Shown here one piece after another: positions 27,601 to 41,826 of a DNA stretch of 64,000 nt. Numbering within the stretch: position 1 is the first letter of the stretch; every line of letters starts with the position of its first letter. The stretch comes from Ascarosepion bandense (Eukaryota; Mollusca; Cephalopoda; Sepiida; Sepiidae). The DNA is taken from NCBI GenBank assembly GCA_037127315.1, contig JBBBDQ010001923.1, positions 1 through 64,000 of the forward strand. Direction: 5' to 3'. Position numbers and translations under genes: made by a program. The notes below the pieces were generated by a model. That model was not told the DNA's origin, ran no database searches, and saw only the letters and a list, made by a program, of their open reading frames with translations.

Positions 27601-30600
27601 ATGATTGTTTAAAATCTAAATGTTTTCTACTTCTTTCAGTTGTTTTGATTAATTTATCTTAAGGATGAATTAATTTTCTGCGACATTAAATAATTCAAAA
27701 TTTAGGTTAATTTCTACTGCTTTTCGTTCCTTTCGACGTTTTTCTGCGTATTTCTGAAAAATTTAACCTGACGTCATGTATTGAAACTCCCTAAAAATTT
27801 TAAAGCTCCACTTTTTTTTCCAACGATACCTAATATTTTCATCATGTTATAATAATTTTCATTAATTTATATTCAGTATAAAGTAATTTTATGGCAGTTT
27901 GATTTTTTTTAAATGTACATTAATTACAATAGCATTGTTGTTGATATTTAAACTTCCGAGAAATATCAATGTCGTGCTTTTTTAAGTCTAAGTGTTTCCA
28001 TTTTTAACAAGTGGTTCTATGTTTTTCAGTTGCATTCTTTATTTTCTCTGAAGGATGAATTAATTTTCTGTGACATTGTATATTTCAAACTTTATTTTAA
28101 AAAACTACTGCTTTTATTTCATTTCGACGTTGTTTTTTAACGTATATGTTAAACTTGCGTAAAGTATCGAAAACCTCTAAAATTTCTATAAGTCTAAACC
28201 TTTTCCATTGATACCTAATGTTTTTATCATGTTATAATAATTTTCATTATTTTATAAATAAGAATTAATTAATTTTATGAAAGTTTCAATGACAAAAATA
28301 GCATTTTTGTTGATATTTAAACTTCCGTAATATAACAAGGACTATAATTTCTTAAAATCTAAGCATTTTCCATTGATACAAAGCGGTTTCTACTTCTTCC
28401 ATTTGTTTTAAGTAATTTATATTTAATGACGAATTAATTTTCTGTGACATTGTATATTTCAACATTTAGGTTAAAAACTACTGTATTTCGTTCATTTCGA
28501 CATTTTTTTTCAGCATATTTGTAAAAGTTTTTATACTTCCGTAAAATATCGAAAACCCCTAAAATTTTAAAAATCTAAATGTTTTTCATTCATACGTAAT
28601 GTTTTCATCATGTTATAATAATTTTCATTTACTTATATTACGGATAAATTAATTTTATGAAAGTTTGAATGTTTTAAAATGTACGTTAAAACAATAGCAT
28701 TATTGTTGATATTTAAACTTCCGTAAAATAACGAAGACCCCTAATTTTTATTTAAATCTATGTGTTTTCCATTGATACGATGTCGTTTCTACTTGTTTCA
28801 GTTGTTTTAATTAATTCGTCTTTAAGATTAATTAATTTTCTATGACATTGAATATTTCGAAATTTAGATTAAAACTACTGATTTTTCTTCCTTTCAACGT
28901 ATTTTCGGCGTATTTATAACAGTTTTAAACTTCCGTAAAGAATCGAAAAGCCATAAAATTTTTACAAATCTAAGTGATACCTCATGTTTTCATCATGTTA
29001 TAATAATTTTCATTAATTTATATCAATGATAATTTAATTTTATGAAAGTTTGAATTTTTCAAAATTTGCGTTAAAACACTCGCATATTTGTTGATATTTA
29101 AACTACAGTAAAATATCGAAGACCCCAATTTTTTAAAATCTAATTGTTTTCCATTCATTCCAAGCGGTTTGTTCTTGTTTCAGTTGTTTTCATTAATTTA
29201 TCTTAAGGATGTATTCATTTTTTGTGACATTGATTTTTTCAAAATTTAGGTTAAAAACTACTGCTTTTCGTTCATTTCGACGTTGTTTTTCAACGTATTT
29301 GTAAACGTTTTTAAACTTCAGTAAAGTATCGAAAACCCCTACAAATTGTAAAAATCTAAGTGTTTTCCATTGATGTTTTCATCATGTCTTAATAATTTTT
29401 ATTAATTAATATTAAGTATAAATTAATTTTCTGGAATTTTAATTTTTTAAACTTTACTCTAAAAACAATAGCAATTTTCTTGATAATAAACCTTCCGTAA
29501 TATATCTAAGAACCCAGAATTTTATTTAAAATCTAATTGTTATCCATTGATACCAACTGGATTTAACTTGTTTCAGTTGTTTTCATTAATTTATCTTAAG
29601 GAAAAATTTATTTTTTGGGTCTTCGAATTTTTCAAAATTTACGTAAAAGGTATAGCAAATCGTTGTTTTTGACTTTGTTTTTCAATGTATTTTTAAAGGT
29701 TTTTAAGCTTCCGTAAAGTAACAAAAACCGCTGAACTTTTAAAATGTAAGTGTTTTCCATTGCAACCAATGTTTTTCATTATATTACAATAATTTTCATG
29801 GATTGATATTAAGAATGAATTAATTTTATGAAAGTTTGAATTTTTCGAAAATTACGTTAAAAACTATAGCAATTTTCTTGATATTTAAACTTCCGTAAAA
29901 TACGAAGACTCCTAAATCTTTTAAAAATCTAAGATTTTTCTTGATACAATGTGGTTCTACTTGTTTCAGTGGTTTTCATTCATTTATCTAAAGGATGAAT
30001 TAACTTTCGGTGACATTGAATACTTCAAACTTTTAGTTAAAAACTAGTGCTTTCGTTCAGTTCCACGTTGATTTTCAACCTATTTGTAAAAGTTTTGAAA
30101 CTTCCGTAATGTATCGAAAACCCCCAAATGTTTTAAAAATCTAAGTGTTGATATTATTGTTGATATTTAAACTTCCGTAAAATATCCAAGACCCCTAAAA
30201 CTGTTTTAAATCTAAGTTTTTTCCATTGATACAAAGTGGTTTCTACTTGTTTCAGTCATTTTCATTAATTTATCTTAATTTTCTGTGATATTGAATATTT
30301 CAAAATTTAGGTTAAAAACTGCTGTATTTCCTTCATTTCGACGTTGTTTTTCAGCATATTTGTAATAAGTATTTAAATTTCCGTAATATAGCGAAAACCC
30401 CTAAAATTTTTAAACATCTAAATGTTTTCAATTGATACCTAATGTTTACATCATGTTATAATAATTTTCATTAATTTATATTAAGGATAAATTAATTTTG
30501 AGAAAGTTTGAATTTTACGTTAAAAACAATAGCATTTTTTGTTATTTAAAATTCCTTAAAATATCGAAGAACCCTAATTGTTTTTTAAATCAAAGTGTTT

Positions 30601-33600
30601 TCCATTGATACCAAATGGTTTCTACTTGTTTCGGTTGTTTTCATTAATTTATCTTAAGGACGAATTCATTTTCTGTGACATTGAATATTTACATATTTAC
30701 TTAAAAAGTATAGCAAATCGTTGAATTATACTTATTTTTATCAACGTATTTGTAAATGTTTTTAAACTTCGGAAAAGTTACAAAAACCGCTGAATTTTTT
30801 AAAAATCTAAGTGTTATCCATTGATAACTAATGTTTTCATCTGTTATGATAATTTTTATTAATTCATATTCAGGATATATTAATTTTACGAAAGTTTGAA
30901 TTTTTCAAAATTTACTTTAATAATAGCATTTTTGTTGATATTTAAAATTCCGTAAAATATCAAACACCCCTACAATTATTTAAAATCGGAGTATTTTCCA
31001 TTGATACCAGTTGGTTTCTACTCGTTTCAGTTGTTTGTATTAATTCATTTTAAGGATGAATTAATTTTCTGTGACGTTGAATATTTCAAAATTTAGGTTA
31101 AATAACTTCTGCTAATTTTTCACTTCGTCGCAGTTTTTCAACGTATATGTAAAACGTTTAAACTTCCATAAAGTATCGAAAACCTTTAAAATATTTAAAA
31201 ATCTCAATGTTTTCCATTGATACCTTATGTTTTCATCATGTTATGATCATTTTCATTAATTTATATTAAGGATAAATGAATTTTATGAAAGTTTGAATTT
31301 TTTAAAATTTACGTTCAAACAATGGCATTTTTTATATTTAATCTTCTGTAAAATAAGGTAAATCAATATTTTTTTTAAAATCCAAATGTTTTCCATTGAT
31401 ACAAAGTGATTTCTACTTGTTTCAGTTGTGTTCATTAATTTGTCTTAAAGATGAGTTAATTTTCTGTGACATTGAATATTTCAAAATTTAAGTGAAAAGA
31501 CGACTGCTCATTCCGATGTTTTTTCAGCGTATTTGTAAAAGCTTTTAAACTTTCGTAAAGTATCAAACGCCCCTAACATTTTTACAAATCTAAGTGGTTT
31601 CTATTGATACATAATGTTTTCATCGTGTTATAATAATATTCATTAATTTATATTAAGGATTAATTAATTTATAAAAATCTAAATTTTTCAAAATTTACGT
31701 TAAAAACAATTGCATATTTGGTGATATTTAAACTACAGTAAAATATCGACGACCCATGAAAGTTTTCACCGTCTAAGTGTTTTCCATTGATACCAAGTAG
31801 TTTATACTTGTTTCAGTTGTTTTCGTTAATTTATGAATTAATTTTCTGTGACACTGAATATTTCAAATTTAGGTTATTAATTTATATAAAGGATAAATTA
31901 ATTTTGTGAAAGTTTGAATTTTTCAAAAATTACGTTAAAAACCATAGCAATTTTTGTTAAAACTTCCGTAAAACATCCAAAACAGCAATTTAAAAAAAAA
32001 TCTGTGTGTTTTCCATTGATACAATTTGATTTCAACTTGTGTTAATTGTTTTCATTAATTTATTTTAAGGATGAATTAATTTTCTAATACTTCGATTTTT
32101 TCAAAATTTACGTTAAAAAGTATAGCAAATAATTGATGTCGACGTTGTTTTTCTAAGTTTTTGTAAATGTTTTAAAACTTCCGTAAAATATCGAAAATCC
32201 CTAAGATTTTTTTTAAATTTAATTGTTTTACATTGTAACCAATCATTTTCATCATGTTATAATAATTTTCTTTCAAAAATTACGTTAAAAACTATAGGAA
32301 TATCCTTGATATTTAAAATTCCTTAAAATATCGTAGACCCCAAAATTATTATAAAATCTACGTATTTTCCATTGAAAACAAGTGGTTTCTACTTGTTTCA
32401 GTTTTTTTATTAATTTATCTTAAGGATGAATTAATTTTCTGTGACATTGAATATTTCAAAATTTAGGTTAAAAACTACTGCTTTTTTTTCATCGTATTTG
32501 TAAAAGTGTTTAAACTTCCGGAAAATATCGAAAGCACCTAAAATTTTTAAAAAGCTAAATGATATTGATACCTAATGTTTTCATCGTGTTATTATAATTT
32601 TCATTAATTTATATTAAGGATAAATGAATTTTATGAAAGTATGAATGTTTTAAAATTTATGTTCAAACAATAGCATTTTTGTTAATATTTAAACTTTCGT
32701 AAAATATCGAATACCCCAGATTTTTTAAAAGTGTAAATGTTTTCCATTGATACCAATTGGTTTCAACTTGTTTCAGTTGTTTTCATTAATTTATCTTAAG
32801 GATGAATTCATTTTCAAAGACTTCGAATTTTCAAAATTTTCGTGAAAATGTTGATTTCGCCGTTATTTTTGTAAATGTTTTAAAACTTCTGTAAAGTGTC
32901 GAAAACACTTAACACTTTTTCAAATCTAAAGGTTTTTCATTGCAACCAGTCGCTTTCATCATGGTATAATAATTTTCATTAATTTATATTAAGGATAAAT
33001 AACTTTTATGAAACGAAGTTGTTTCAATTGGTTTCAGTTGTTTTCATTAATTTATTTTACGGATAAATTAATTTACTGAGACTTCGAATTTTTCAAAATT
33101 TACGTTAAAAAATTCGATCGTTTTGACTTTGTTTTATTATGTATTTGTAAACGTTTTAACCTTAGGTAAAGTATCAAAAACCCAAACATTTTTAAAAACT
33201 TAAGTGTTTTCCAGTGATACCAAATGTTTCATCATGTTATAATAATTTTCATCAATTAATATTCGGGATCAACTAATTTTATGAATGTTTAAATTTTTCA
33301 AAATTTACGTTAAAAAATATATTTCAATTTCTTCATATTTAAACTTCCGTAAAATATCGAAGACCCCTAAAACTCTTTTGAAATCTAAGTGTTTTCCATT
33401 AATACCAAATTGTTTCGACTTATTTTAGTGGTTTTCATTAATTTATTATAAGGATGATTTAAGTTTCTGATTCTTCGAATATTTCAAAATTTATGTTAAA
33501 AGTATAGCAATTCGTTGATTTCGACGTTGTTTTTCAACGTATTTTTAAATATTTTTAAAATTCCATAAATTACAGAAAATACCTTTAATTATATTTTAAA

Positions 33601-34537
33601 GTATATGTTTCTTCCATGAATATTTTAAAGTATATGTTTCTTCCATGAATATTAAACGCTTTCATCAATTTATGATAATTGTCATTAATTTATATTGAAA
33701 TTAATTTTATTTTTATAAAAGTTAGAATTTTTCAAAATGTGCGTTAAAAACTATGGCAATTTACTTGATATTTAATCTTCCGTAAAATATCGAAAACCAC
33801 TATTTTTTTTAATCTATGTGTTTTCCATTGACACCAGATGGTTTCAACTTGCTTCAGCTGTTTTCGGTAATTTATCTTAAAGATGAATTAATTTTCTGGG
33901 ACATCCAATATTTCAACATTTATGTTAAAAAGTATAGCAATTCGTTGATTTCGACGTTGTTTTTCTACCTGTTTGTAAAAGATTTTAAACATCTGTAAAT
34001 ATCGAAAATTCCCCAATTCTTTTTAAATCTATGTGTTTTTCATTGATACCAATAGTTTTCATCATGTTATAGTAATTTTCATTAATTTATATTAACAACG
34101 AATTAATTTTATCAAAGTTTGAATTTTTCAAAACTTACGTTAAAACTATATCAAATTTCTTGTTATTTAAACTTCCGTAAAATAAAGAAGACCCTAAAAT
34201 CTTTTCAAATGTAAGTGTTTTCCATTAGTACCAAATGGTTTCAACTTGTTTCAGTTGTTTTCATTAATTCATCTAATGTATGAATTAATTTTTTGGAACT
34301 TCGAATATTTAACATTTACGTTAAAAAGTATTGCAATTCGTTGATTTCGTAAAAATATTTTCGTAAAAGTTTTTTAAACTTCCGTAAAGTTTCGAAAACG
34401 CACACATTTTTTTAATGTCTAAGTATTTTTCATTGATACCATATGTTTTCATCAAGTTATAATAATTTCCTTTAATTTACGTTAAAAGCTATTGCATTTT
34501 TCTTCATATTTAAACTTCTGTAAAATATCGAAGAACC
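24649..34537 (+). repeat. Satellite A, second block, progressively diverged
   Basis: The same 400-bp dimeric monomer in the same orientation as 1-10,790. It starts abruptly inside a monomer at ATCTAAGTTACCTAATG, straight after satellite B. Copies from 24,649 to about 27,500 are moderately diverged. From about 27,500 they form a more distant variant with ACGTTAAAAAC, CTTCCGTAAAATATCGAA, GTTTTCCATTGATACC and GTTGTTTTTCAACGTATTTG in place of the left-hand forms. No higher-order periodicity is apparent. A small 29-bp direct duplication lies at 33,592-33,649. I see no gene; 33,816-33,998 is a chance ORF. Confidence 0.9.
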
Positions 34538-37500
34538 GTAGAAAAATAACGTCGAAATCTAATTTGTCCTCAATATAAAATAATGAAAATTATTTTAACA
34601 TGATGAAAACATTTGGTATCAATGGAAAACACTTAGATTTTTAAAAAATATTAGTTTTCGTTTTTTTACGCAAGTCTAAATATTAAAAGATTTCTATAGT
34701 TTTTAATGTAAGTTATAAAAATTTCAAACTTTCATAAAAATAATTCATCTTAATAAAAGAAAATAAAAATTATTATAACATGAAGAAAAGATATGCTATA
34801 AATGGAAAACACTTACATTTCAAAGATTTTCAGGTTTTCTATATTTTACGAAGTTTAAAATCTTTTACAAATATGTAGAAATAAAACGTCTAATTAAACG
34901 AATTGTTATACTTCTTAACGAAAATTTTGAAATACACGAAGTCCCAGAAAATTAATTCATCCTTAAGATAAATTAATGAAAACAACTTAAACAAGTATAA
35001 ACCACTTGGTATAAATAGAAAAAACTTATATTTTAAAAATATTTTCTGTTCTTCGATATTTTATGGAAGTTTAAATATCAAACAATTTCCTATATTTTTC
35101 ATGTAAATTTTTAAAAATTCAAACTTTCATAAAATGCATTTATCCTTAATACAATTAATGAAAATTATTATAACATGATGAAATTATTAAGTATCAATAG
35201 AAAACACTTAGATTTTTAAAAAAATTCAAGATTTTTCGATAGTTTACGGAAGTTTAATAACTTTTACAAATACGTAGAAAACAATGTTGAAATCAACGAA
35301 TTGATGTACTTTTTAACGTAAATTTTGAAATATTCGAAGTCCCAGAAAATTTATTCATTCTTAAGTTAAATTAATGAAAACAACTTAAACAAGATGAAAC
35401 TGTGTGGTATCAATGGAAAGCACAGAGATTTAAAAAGAAATAACCGAGTCTTCAATATTTTACAGAAGTGTAAATATCAAGAAAATTACTATATAGTTTT
35501 TAACGTAAATTATGAAAAGTTAAAACTTTCATAAAATTAATGTATCCTTAATATTAATTCATGAAAAGTATTATAACATGATGAAAGCATCTGGTATAAA
35601 AACTTTTAGATTTTAAATAATTTTAAGCGTTTTCGGTATTTTACTAAAGTTTAAATATCAAGAAAATAGCGATAGTGTATAACGTAAATTTGACAAATTT
35701 TTTAAAAAATTAGGGGTTTTTATTTTAAGTTTAAATCTTTTACAAATACGTAGAAAAACAACGTCGTAATCAACCATTCAAGAAAATTGATATAGTTTTT
35801 AACGTGAATTTTTAAACATTCATACTTTCATAAAATTAATTTCTCCTTAATATAAATTAATGAAAATTATTATAACATGAGAAATACATTTGGTATTAAT
35901 GGAAATAACTTAGATTTTTTTAAAATTTGGGTGCTTTCAATAAAAACGGAATTTTAAAATGTAGAAAAACAACGTCGAAATCAACGAATTGCTCTGTCTT
36001 GAAATATTCGATGTGCCAGAAACTTAACTCTTAAAATAATTTAATGAAAACAACTGAAACAAGTTGAAACCACTTGGTATCAATGGAAAACACTTAGATT
36101 TTCAAAAATTTTAGAGGTTTATGTTATTTTACGGAAGTTTAATGACAAGAAAATGCTATAGTTTTTGACGTAAATTTTGAAAAATTCAAATTTCCATAAA
36201 ATTAATTTATCCTTAATATAAATTAATAATAATTATTATAACATGATAAAAACATTTGGCATCAATGGAAAACACTTAGGTTTTTAAAAATTTTAGAGAT
36301 TTTTGATATTTTACAGAAGTTTAAATAACTTTTACAAATACGTAGAAAAACAACGCCGGAATCACCGAATTGATATATTTTTAACGTAAATTTTGAAATA
36401 TTCGAAATCCCAGAAAAATATATCGGATGATTTAATTTTAATGAAAACAACTGAAACTAGTTGAAACCATTTGGTATCAATGGAAAACACTTATGTTTTA
36501 AAAAATTTTAAGGATCTTCTATATTTTACGGAAGTTAAAATATTAAGAAAATTTCTGTAGTTTTTAATGTAAATTTGGAAATATTAAAACTTTTATAAAA
36601 TTAATTTACCTTTAATATTAATTAATAAAAATTATTATAACATCATGAAATACTTTTGTATCAATTGAAAACACTTAGATTTTTAAGAAATTCAGTTTTT
36701 TTCGTTACTTTACGGAAGTTTAAAAGCTTTTATAAATACGTAGAAAAACAACGTCGACATCAACGAATTAATATACTTTTTAACGTAAATTTTGTAGCCC
36801 CAGAAAATTAATTCATTTTTAAGATAATTGATGAAATCACCTGAAAGAAGTTTAAACCACTTGGTATTAATAGAAAACACGTAGATTTTTAAAATATTTA
36901 GTGTCTTCGAAATTATACGGAATTTAAATATCAATAAAATTCTTATAGTTTATAAAGTATATATTTAATGATTCAAACTTTCATAAAATTTTTTCCTTAA
37001 GATAAATTAATGAAAATTATTATGAAAACATTTGGTATCAATGGAAAAGACTTAGATTTGAATAAATTTGGGGGGGGGGGGGGGGTGTCACAGTGCTTTA
37101 AAGAAGTTTAAAAACTTTTACTAATACGTGAAAAAACGACGTCGCAATCTATACTTTTAACGTAAATTTTGAAATATTCGAAGTCCCAGAAAATTAATTC
37201 ACTCTTAAAATAAGTTAATGAAATCAACTGAGACAATTTCAAACCATTTAGTATCAATGGAAAATACTTAGATTTTAAAAACGTTTAGAGTTTTCCGATA
37301 CTTTACGGAAGTTTAAACACTTTTTCAAATACGTAGAAAAACAACGTCGAAATCAACTAATTACTATTCTTTTTAACTTAAATTTTGAAATGTTCGAAAT
37401 CCCAGAACGTTAATTAATCCTTAAGATAAATTAATGAAAACGACTGAAAGTAATTGAAAGCACTTGGTATCAATGGAAAACATTTAGATTTTTAAAAGAA

Positions 37501-38365
37501 TTAAGTGTCTTCGATACTTTATGGAAATTTAAATGTCAAAAAAATTACAATCGTTTTTAACGTCAATTTTGAAAAATTCAAACTTTCATAAAATTTATTT
37601 ATACTTAATATAAATTAACTAAAATTATTTTAACATAATGAGAATATGTTGCATCAATGAAAATCACTTAGATTTTAAACAAGTGTATGGGTTTTCGATA
37701 CTTTAAGGAAGTTTAAAAACATTTACAAATACGTAGAAAAACTACGTCAAAATCAACGAATTGCTATACTTTTTAAGATAAATTTTGAAATATTCGACGT
37801 CCCAGAAAACTAATTCATCCTTAAGATAAAATAATGAAAACACCTGAAACAAGTTGAAACCACTTGGTATCAATGGAAAACACCTAACATTTTAAAATAT
37901 TTAGTGATTTTCGATATTTTACGGAAGTTTAAAGATCAAGAAAATTGCAATAGTTTATAACGTATATATTTAAAGTTTCACACTTTCATAAAATTAATTT
38001 ATCCTGAACATAAATTAATGAAAATTACTATGACATTATGAAAACATTTGGTATCAATGGAAAAAACTTTGATTTGAATCAATTTTAGGGGTTCTCTGTG
38101 CTTTAATGAAGTTTAAGAACTATTACAAATACTTAGAAAAACAACGTCGACATCAACGAATTAATATACTTTTTAACGTAAATTTTGAAATATTCGAAAT
38201 CCCAGAAAATTAATTCACTCTTAAAATAAATTAATGAAAACAACTGAGACAATTTCAAACCTCTTGGTATCAATTGTAAGCATTTAGATTTTTTTTAAAA
38301 ATTAGGGGTCTTTGATATTTTACGGAAGATTAAATATCAAAAAACTGCTAAATAAATTAATGAAA
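34538..38365 (-). repeat. Inverted block of satellite A
   Basis: From about 34,538 the text switches to the reverse complement of the satellite: GTAGAAAAACAACGTCGAAATC, AATTAATGAAAAC, GGTATCAATGGAAAACACTT and TTTTACGGAAGTTTAAA recur at the monomer spacing. At about 38,365 it switches back to direct orientation (AATGGTTTCAACTTGTTTCAG). The inverted stretch is about 3.8 kb, or nine to ten monomers, of the diverged right-hand variant. Breakpoints are accurate to perhaps 10 bp. Confidence 0.9.
37070..37085. repeat. 16-nt poly-G run
   Basis: Sixteen consecutive G residues within very AT-rich inverted satellite A. Neighbouring monomers carry a short TTAGGGGTTTTC-type G tract at the same place, so the run probably grew by slippage from that tract. 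The exact length is open to sequencing error. Confidence 0.85.
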
Positions 38366-39803
38366 ACCAAATGGTTTCAACTTGTTTCAGTTGATTTCAT
38401 TAATCTATCTTAAGTATGAATTAATTTTTATAGGACTTCGAATATTTTAAAATTTACGTTAAAAAGTATAGCAATTCGTTGATTTCGACGTTGTTTTTCT
38501 ACATATTTGTTAAAGTTTTTAAATTTCCGTGAAGTATCCAAAACTCCGAATTATTTTTATAATCTAAGTGTTTTCCATTGATACCAAGTGTTTTGTTCAT
38601 CTTATCATAATTTTCATTAATTTATATTAGGGAAAAATTAATTTATGTACGTTGGAAATTTTCAAATTTACGTTAAAAACTATAGCAATTTTCTTGATAT
38701 TTAAACTGCTGTAAAAGATAGAAGACCCCTAAATTCTTTTAAAGTTTTGTTTTCCATTGATACCAAATAGTTTCAACTTGTTTCAGTTGTTTTTATTAAA
38801 TTATCTCATGTATTAATTTTCTGGGACTTCGAATATTTCAAAATTTACGTTAAAAATATAGCAATTCGTTGATTTCGACGTTGTTTTTCAACGTATTTGT
38901 AAAAGTTTTTAAACTTCTGCAAATAACGAAACCCCCTAAATTTATAAAAAATCTAAGTGTTTTCCATTGCAACCAATGGTTTTCATCTGGTTATAATAAT
39001 TTTCATTAATATATATTAAGGATAAATTAATTTTATGAAAGTTTGAATTTTTCAAAATTTACGTTAAAAACTATAGCAATTTTCATGATATTCAATCTTC
39101 CGTAAATTATCAAAGATCCTTAAAGTTTTTTAAAATCTAAATGTTTTTCATTGATAGCAAGTGGCTTCAAATTGTCTCAGTTGTTTTCATTAATTTATCT
39201 TACGCATGAATTAATTTTCAGGGACTTTGAATATTTCAAAATTTACGTTAAAAAGTCATTTAGTTGATTTTGACGTTGTTTTTCTACGTATTTTTAAATG
39301 TATTTAAATTTCCGTAAATATCGAAAACCCCTAAAATTTTTTAAAATCTTAGTGTTTACCATTGACAGCAAATGTTTTCATCATGTTATAATAATTTTCA
39401 TTAATATATATTAAGAGTAAATTAATTTTATGAAAGTTTGAATTTTTCAAAATTTACGTTAAAAATTATAGCAATTTCTTTAATATTTAAACCGTTGTAA
39501 AATATCAAACACCCCTGAAATGTTTTAATATATAGCTGTTTTCCATTGATATTAAGTGGTTTCAACTTTTTTCAGTTGTTTTATTTTGAGGAAGAATTAA
39601 TTTTCTGAGACTTTGTATATTTCAAAATTTAGCTTAAATCTTTCGTTGAATTCGACGTAGTTTTTCAACGTATTTGTAAAAGTTTTTATACTTCCGTAAA
39701 GTATCGAAAACCCCTAAATATTTTTAAACTCTAAATGTTTTTCATTGATACCTAATATTTTCATCATGTTATAATAATTTTCATTAATTTATATGAAGGA
39801 TAA
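38366..39803 (+). repeat. Satellite A, last direct-orientation copies
   Basis: About 3.5 diverged monomers in direct orientation (TTTCAACTTGTTTCAGTTG, GATTTCGACGTTGTTTTTC, TATATTAAGGATAAATTAA). They end at TATATGAAGGATAAAAAAAAG near 39,803, where non-satellite DNA begins. Confidence 0.88.
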
Positions 39804-40377
39804 AAAAAAGATTTTTTTAATCAAACTTCCTTTCGTAAATGATTTTTGTATTTGTCACTGCAAGAAATCTGAAGAAAACTTATTGATAACCACTGACGTT
39901 TAAAACAGTGGGAAATTTGATGACCAGTCGATAGGCACAATAAAAACGAAAAATCAATTTCATAAACCTGGTGTTTGGAAAGAAAATAATTGACAACCCC
40001 AAACATACAGAACGGACAGAAGCGAAGACCCGTCCACGTCATTCGCCATGTTATGAATGCGGATAGCCACACACACACCAACACTCATTAGTCTCGGCTT
40101 GGCAACAGAGGCTAGCCACGTGGGAGCCTAGAGTCATTTCGGGATAGCAGGTCAAAAGTTGACTGACCCAAATATTCTTAGAAACAGTGTCTAGACAGGA
40201 GCTAGACAGGGGCCGGACATGAGGTCATGAAGCAGCAGGAGCTAAAATTCGCGCCAAATACATGTTACGAGGAAGTCAGAGAATTGGAATTAGTTGTGGC
40301 TAGACTTTGAATGGACAAGTCACGACGTTGATAACTGATGAATAGAAGGAGAGACGCATTTGTGATAATGACGTAAT

Positions 40378-40639
40378 TATCGCCCGGTTCACACTCCACC
40401 CACGTCTATTAAACGGGTGAAGAGTCTCATCCCTTATTTCCTGTTCAGGATGTGGTTTCCGGCTTTCTCTTTTCCAATCTTTTTACTCTTTTCCAATCTT
40501 TTACTCTATTTTTTCTTCTTCTTCAACTGGAGTAGATAGACTAAACTATCGCCCGGTTCACACTCCACCCACGTCTATTGTCTTGTTTCCTGTTTAGGAT
40601 GTGGTTTCCGGCTTTCACTTTTCCAATTTTTTCACTCTT
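40378..40639 (+). repeat. Imperfect direct duplication (~95-116 bp units)
   Basis: TATCGCCCGGTTCACACTCC starts at 40,378 and again at 40,547. Both copies continue through ACGTCTATT and then TTCCTGTT(C/T)AGGATGTGG, CCGGCTTTC and TTTTCCAAT. The first copy (to about 40,493) holds roughly 23 extra bases after ACGTCTATT compared with the second (to about 40,639). Between them is a CT-rich tract. Confidence 0.88.
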
Positions 40640-40881
40640 ACGTAGCCCCCTGCACATCAGTGACGTTACCGCCTTGCTCGGTGTGATATGATTAAAATAA
40701 AAAAATTCGACCAGTTCATCTTAAGCAACTCCGGATAAGAAATATAAATGTATATATTTTTATTCGTTAAGATAAGAAGAAGACTAAACCGAATTGTTTA
40801 TAAAGAAAGATATTGAGGCAGAGAAGATAACGTTCGGATAAAGAGCCAAGTGAAGGAAAATATTTGCAGAGATATCTGTAT

Positions 40882-41113
40882 GCTGAAAATACAACATTCG
40901 TTTTAAGAAAGAAGTAAAGAAGATTGCAGATATATTTATTGCAGCTGGGCAGTGTTTAAATCCGAATTTGTGTAAAGAAGAAGAAAGAAAGGAAGACGCT
41001 GAAAATACAACATTCGTTTAAAGAAAGAAGTAAAGAAAATTGCAGATACATTTATCGCAACCGGGAAGTGTTTGAATCCGAGTCTGTGTAAAGAAGAAGA
41101 AAGAAAGAAAAGT
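40882..41113 (+). repeat. 116-bp tandem duplication
   Basis: GCTGAAAATACAACATTCGT starts at 40,882 and again at 40,998, and both units end in a GAAGAAGAAAGAAAG purine tract. The two units differ at roughly ten positions. The unit has no recognised coding content. Confidence 0.88.
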
Positions 41114-41742
41114 GAAAAAAAGATAGAGAAAGAAAGAGAGAAAAGAAAAGACAGCAATACAAAAAAGAAGAAGAAACTGAACATAAAGATAAGATATTTT
41201 TGGGCCGATGTTAGAAAATGTGCATACATCCATGAATATTATGTTATCGCAAACACCATGCTTCATGTTTAAATAACAATATATAAATCCCATTTTTTAT
41301 TGTGTTAATCTTCTGCATTCATATTCATTCATATTCGTTCATATTCGTCGTAATTTGCTATTTCGACTAAATTGGTATCCCGGCATAAGTTTTGAGATTC
41401 ATGACATTGGACTTTCTTACTTATATTTTTTTATTTTAATATTTTCTTCACATATTAAAATTTTATCCCAAAAATCATTTCACCTTGTTGTTCATCATTG
41501 AATTGTCGGTCAGTGCATGTGTTGATAAAGAAGCGGACCTGAGAGATTACAGGTGGGTTATATCTGACATATTTTTGTTTATTAGTGTCCATTTGTCATG
41601 ATCTAGGAGAGATAACTCATATCTCTCCATAGATGTGAAGAATTTAGATATCCCTGAATCGGTGTGATTATCGTCGAACAAGGCATATGACAGCCAAAAT
41701 AAATCGAGAAAACTTGTCTATATTATTTAATGAAACATGCAT

Positions 41743-41744
<2 letters not shown>

Positions 41745-41826
<82 letters not shown>

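Larger units (their letters stand above)
39804..41744. other. Non-satellite spacer, no gene recognised
   Basis: Composition becomes more balanced here, with several CG-containing words (CGCGCC, CCACGTGG). Apart from two local duplications listed separately, I recognise nothing. ORFs at 39,821-40,084 (minus), 41,018-41,293 and 41,072-41,272 look non-coding: the last is a purine tract read as lysine and glutamate. A TTGGTATCCCGGC string near 41,370 resembles a retroelement primer-binding site, which would make the DNA to its left a possible LTR, but I found no partner copy. Confidence 0.5.

Noticed and set aside
41072..41272. Lys/Glu-rich ORF
   Set aside because: It is a purine tract inside a tandem duplication; no domain.
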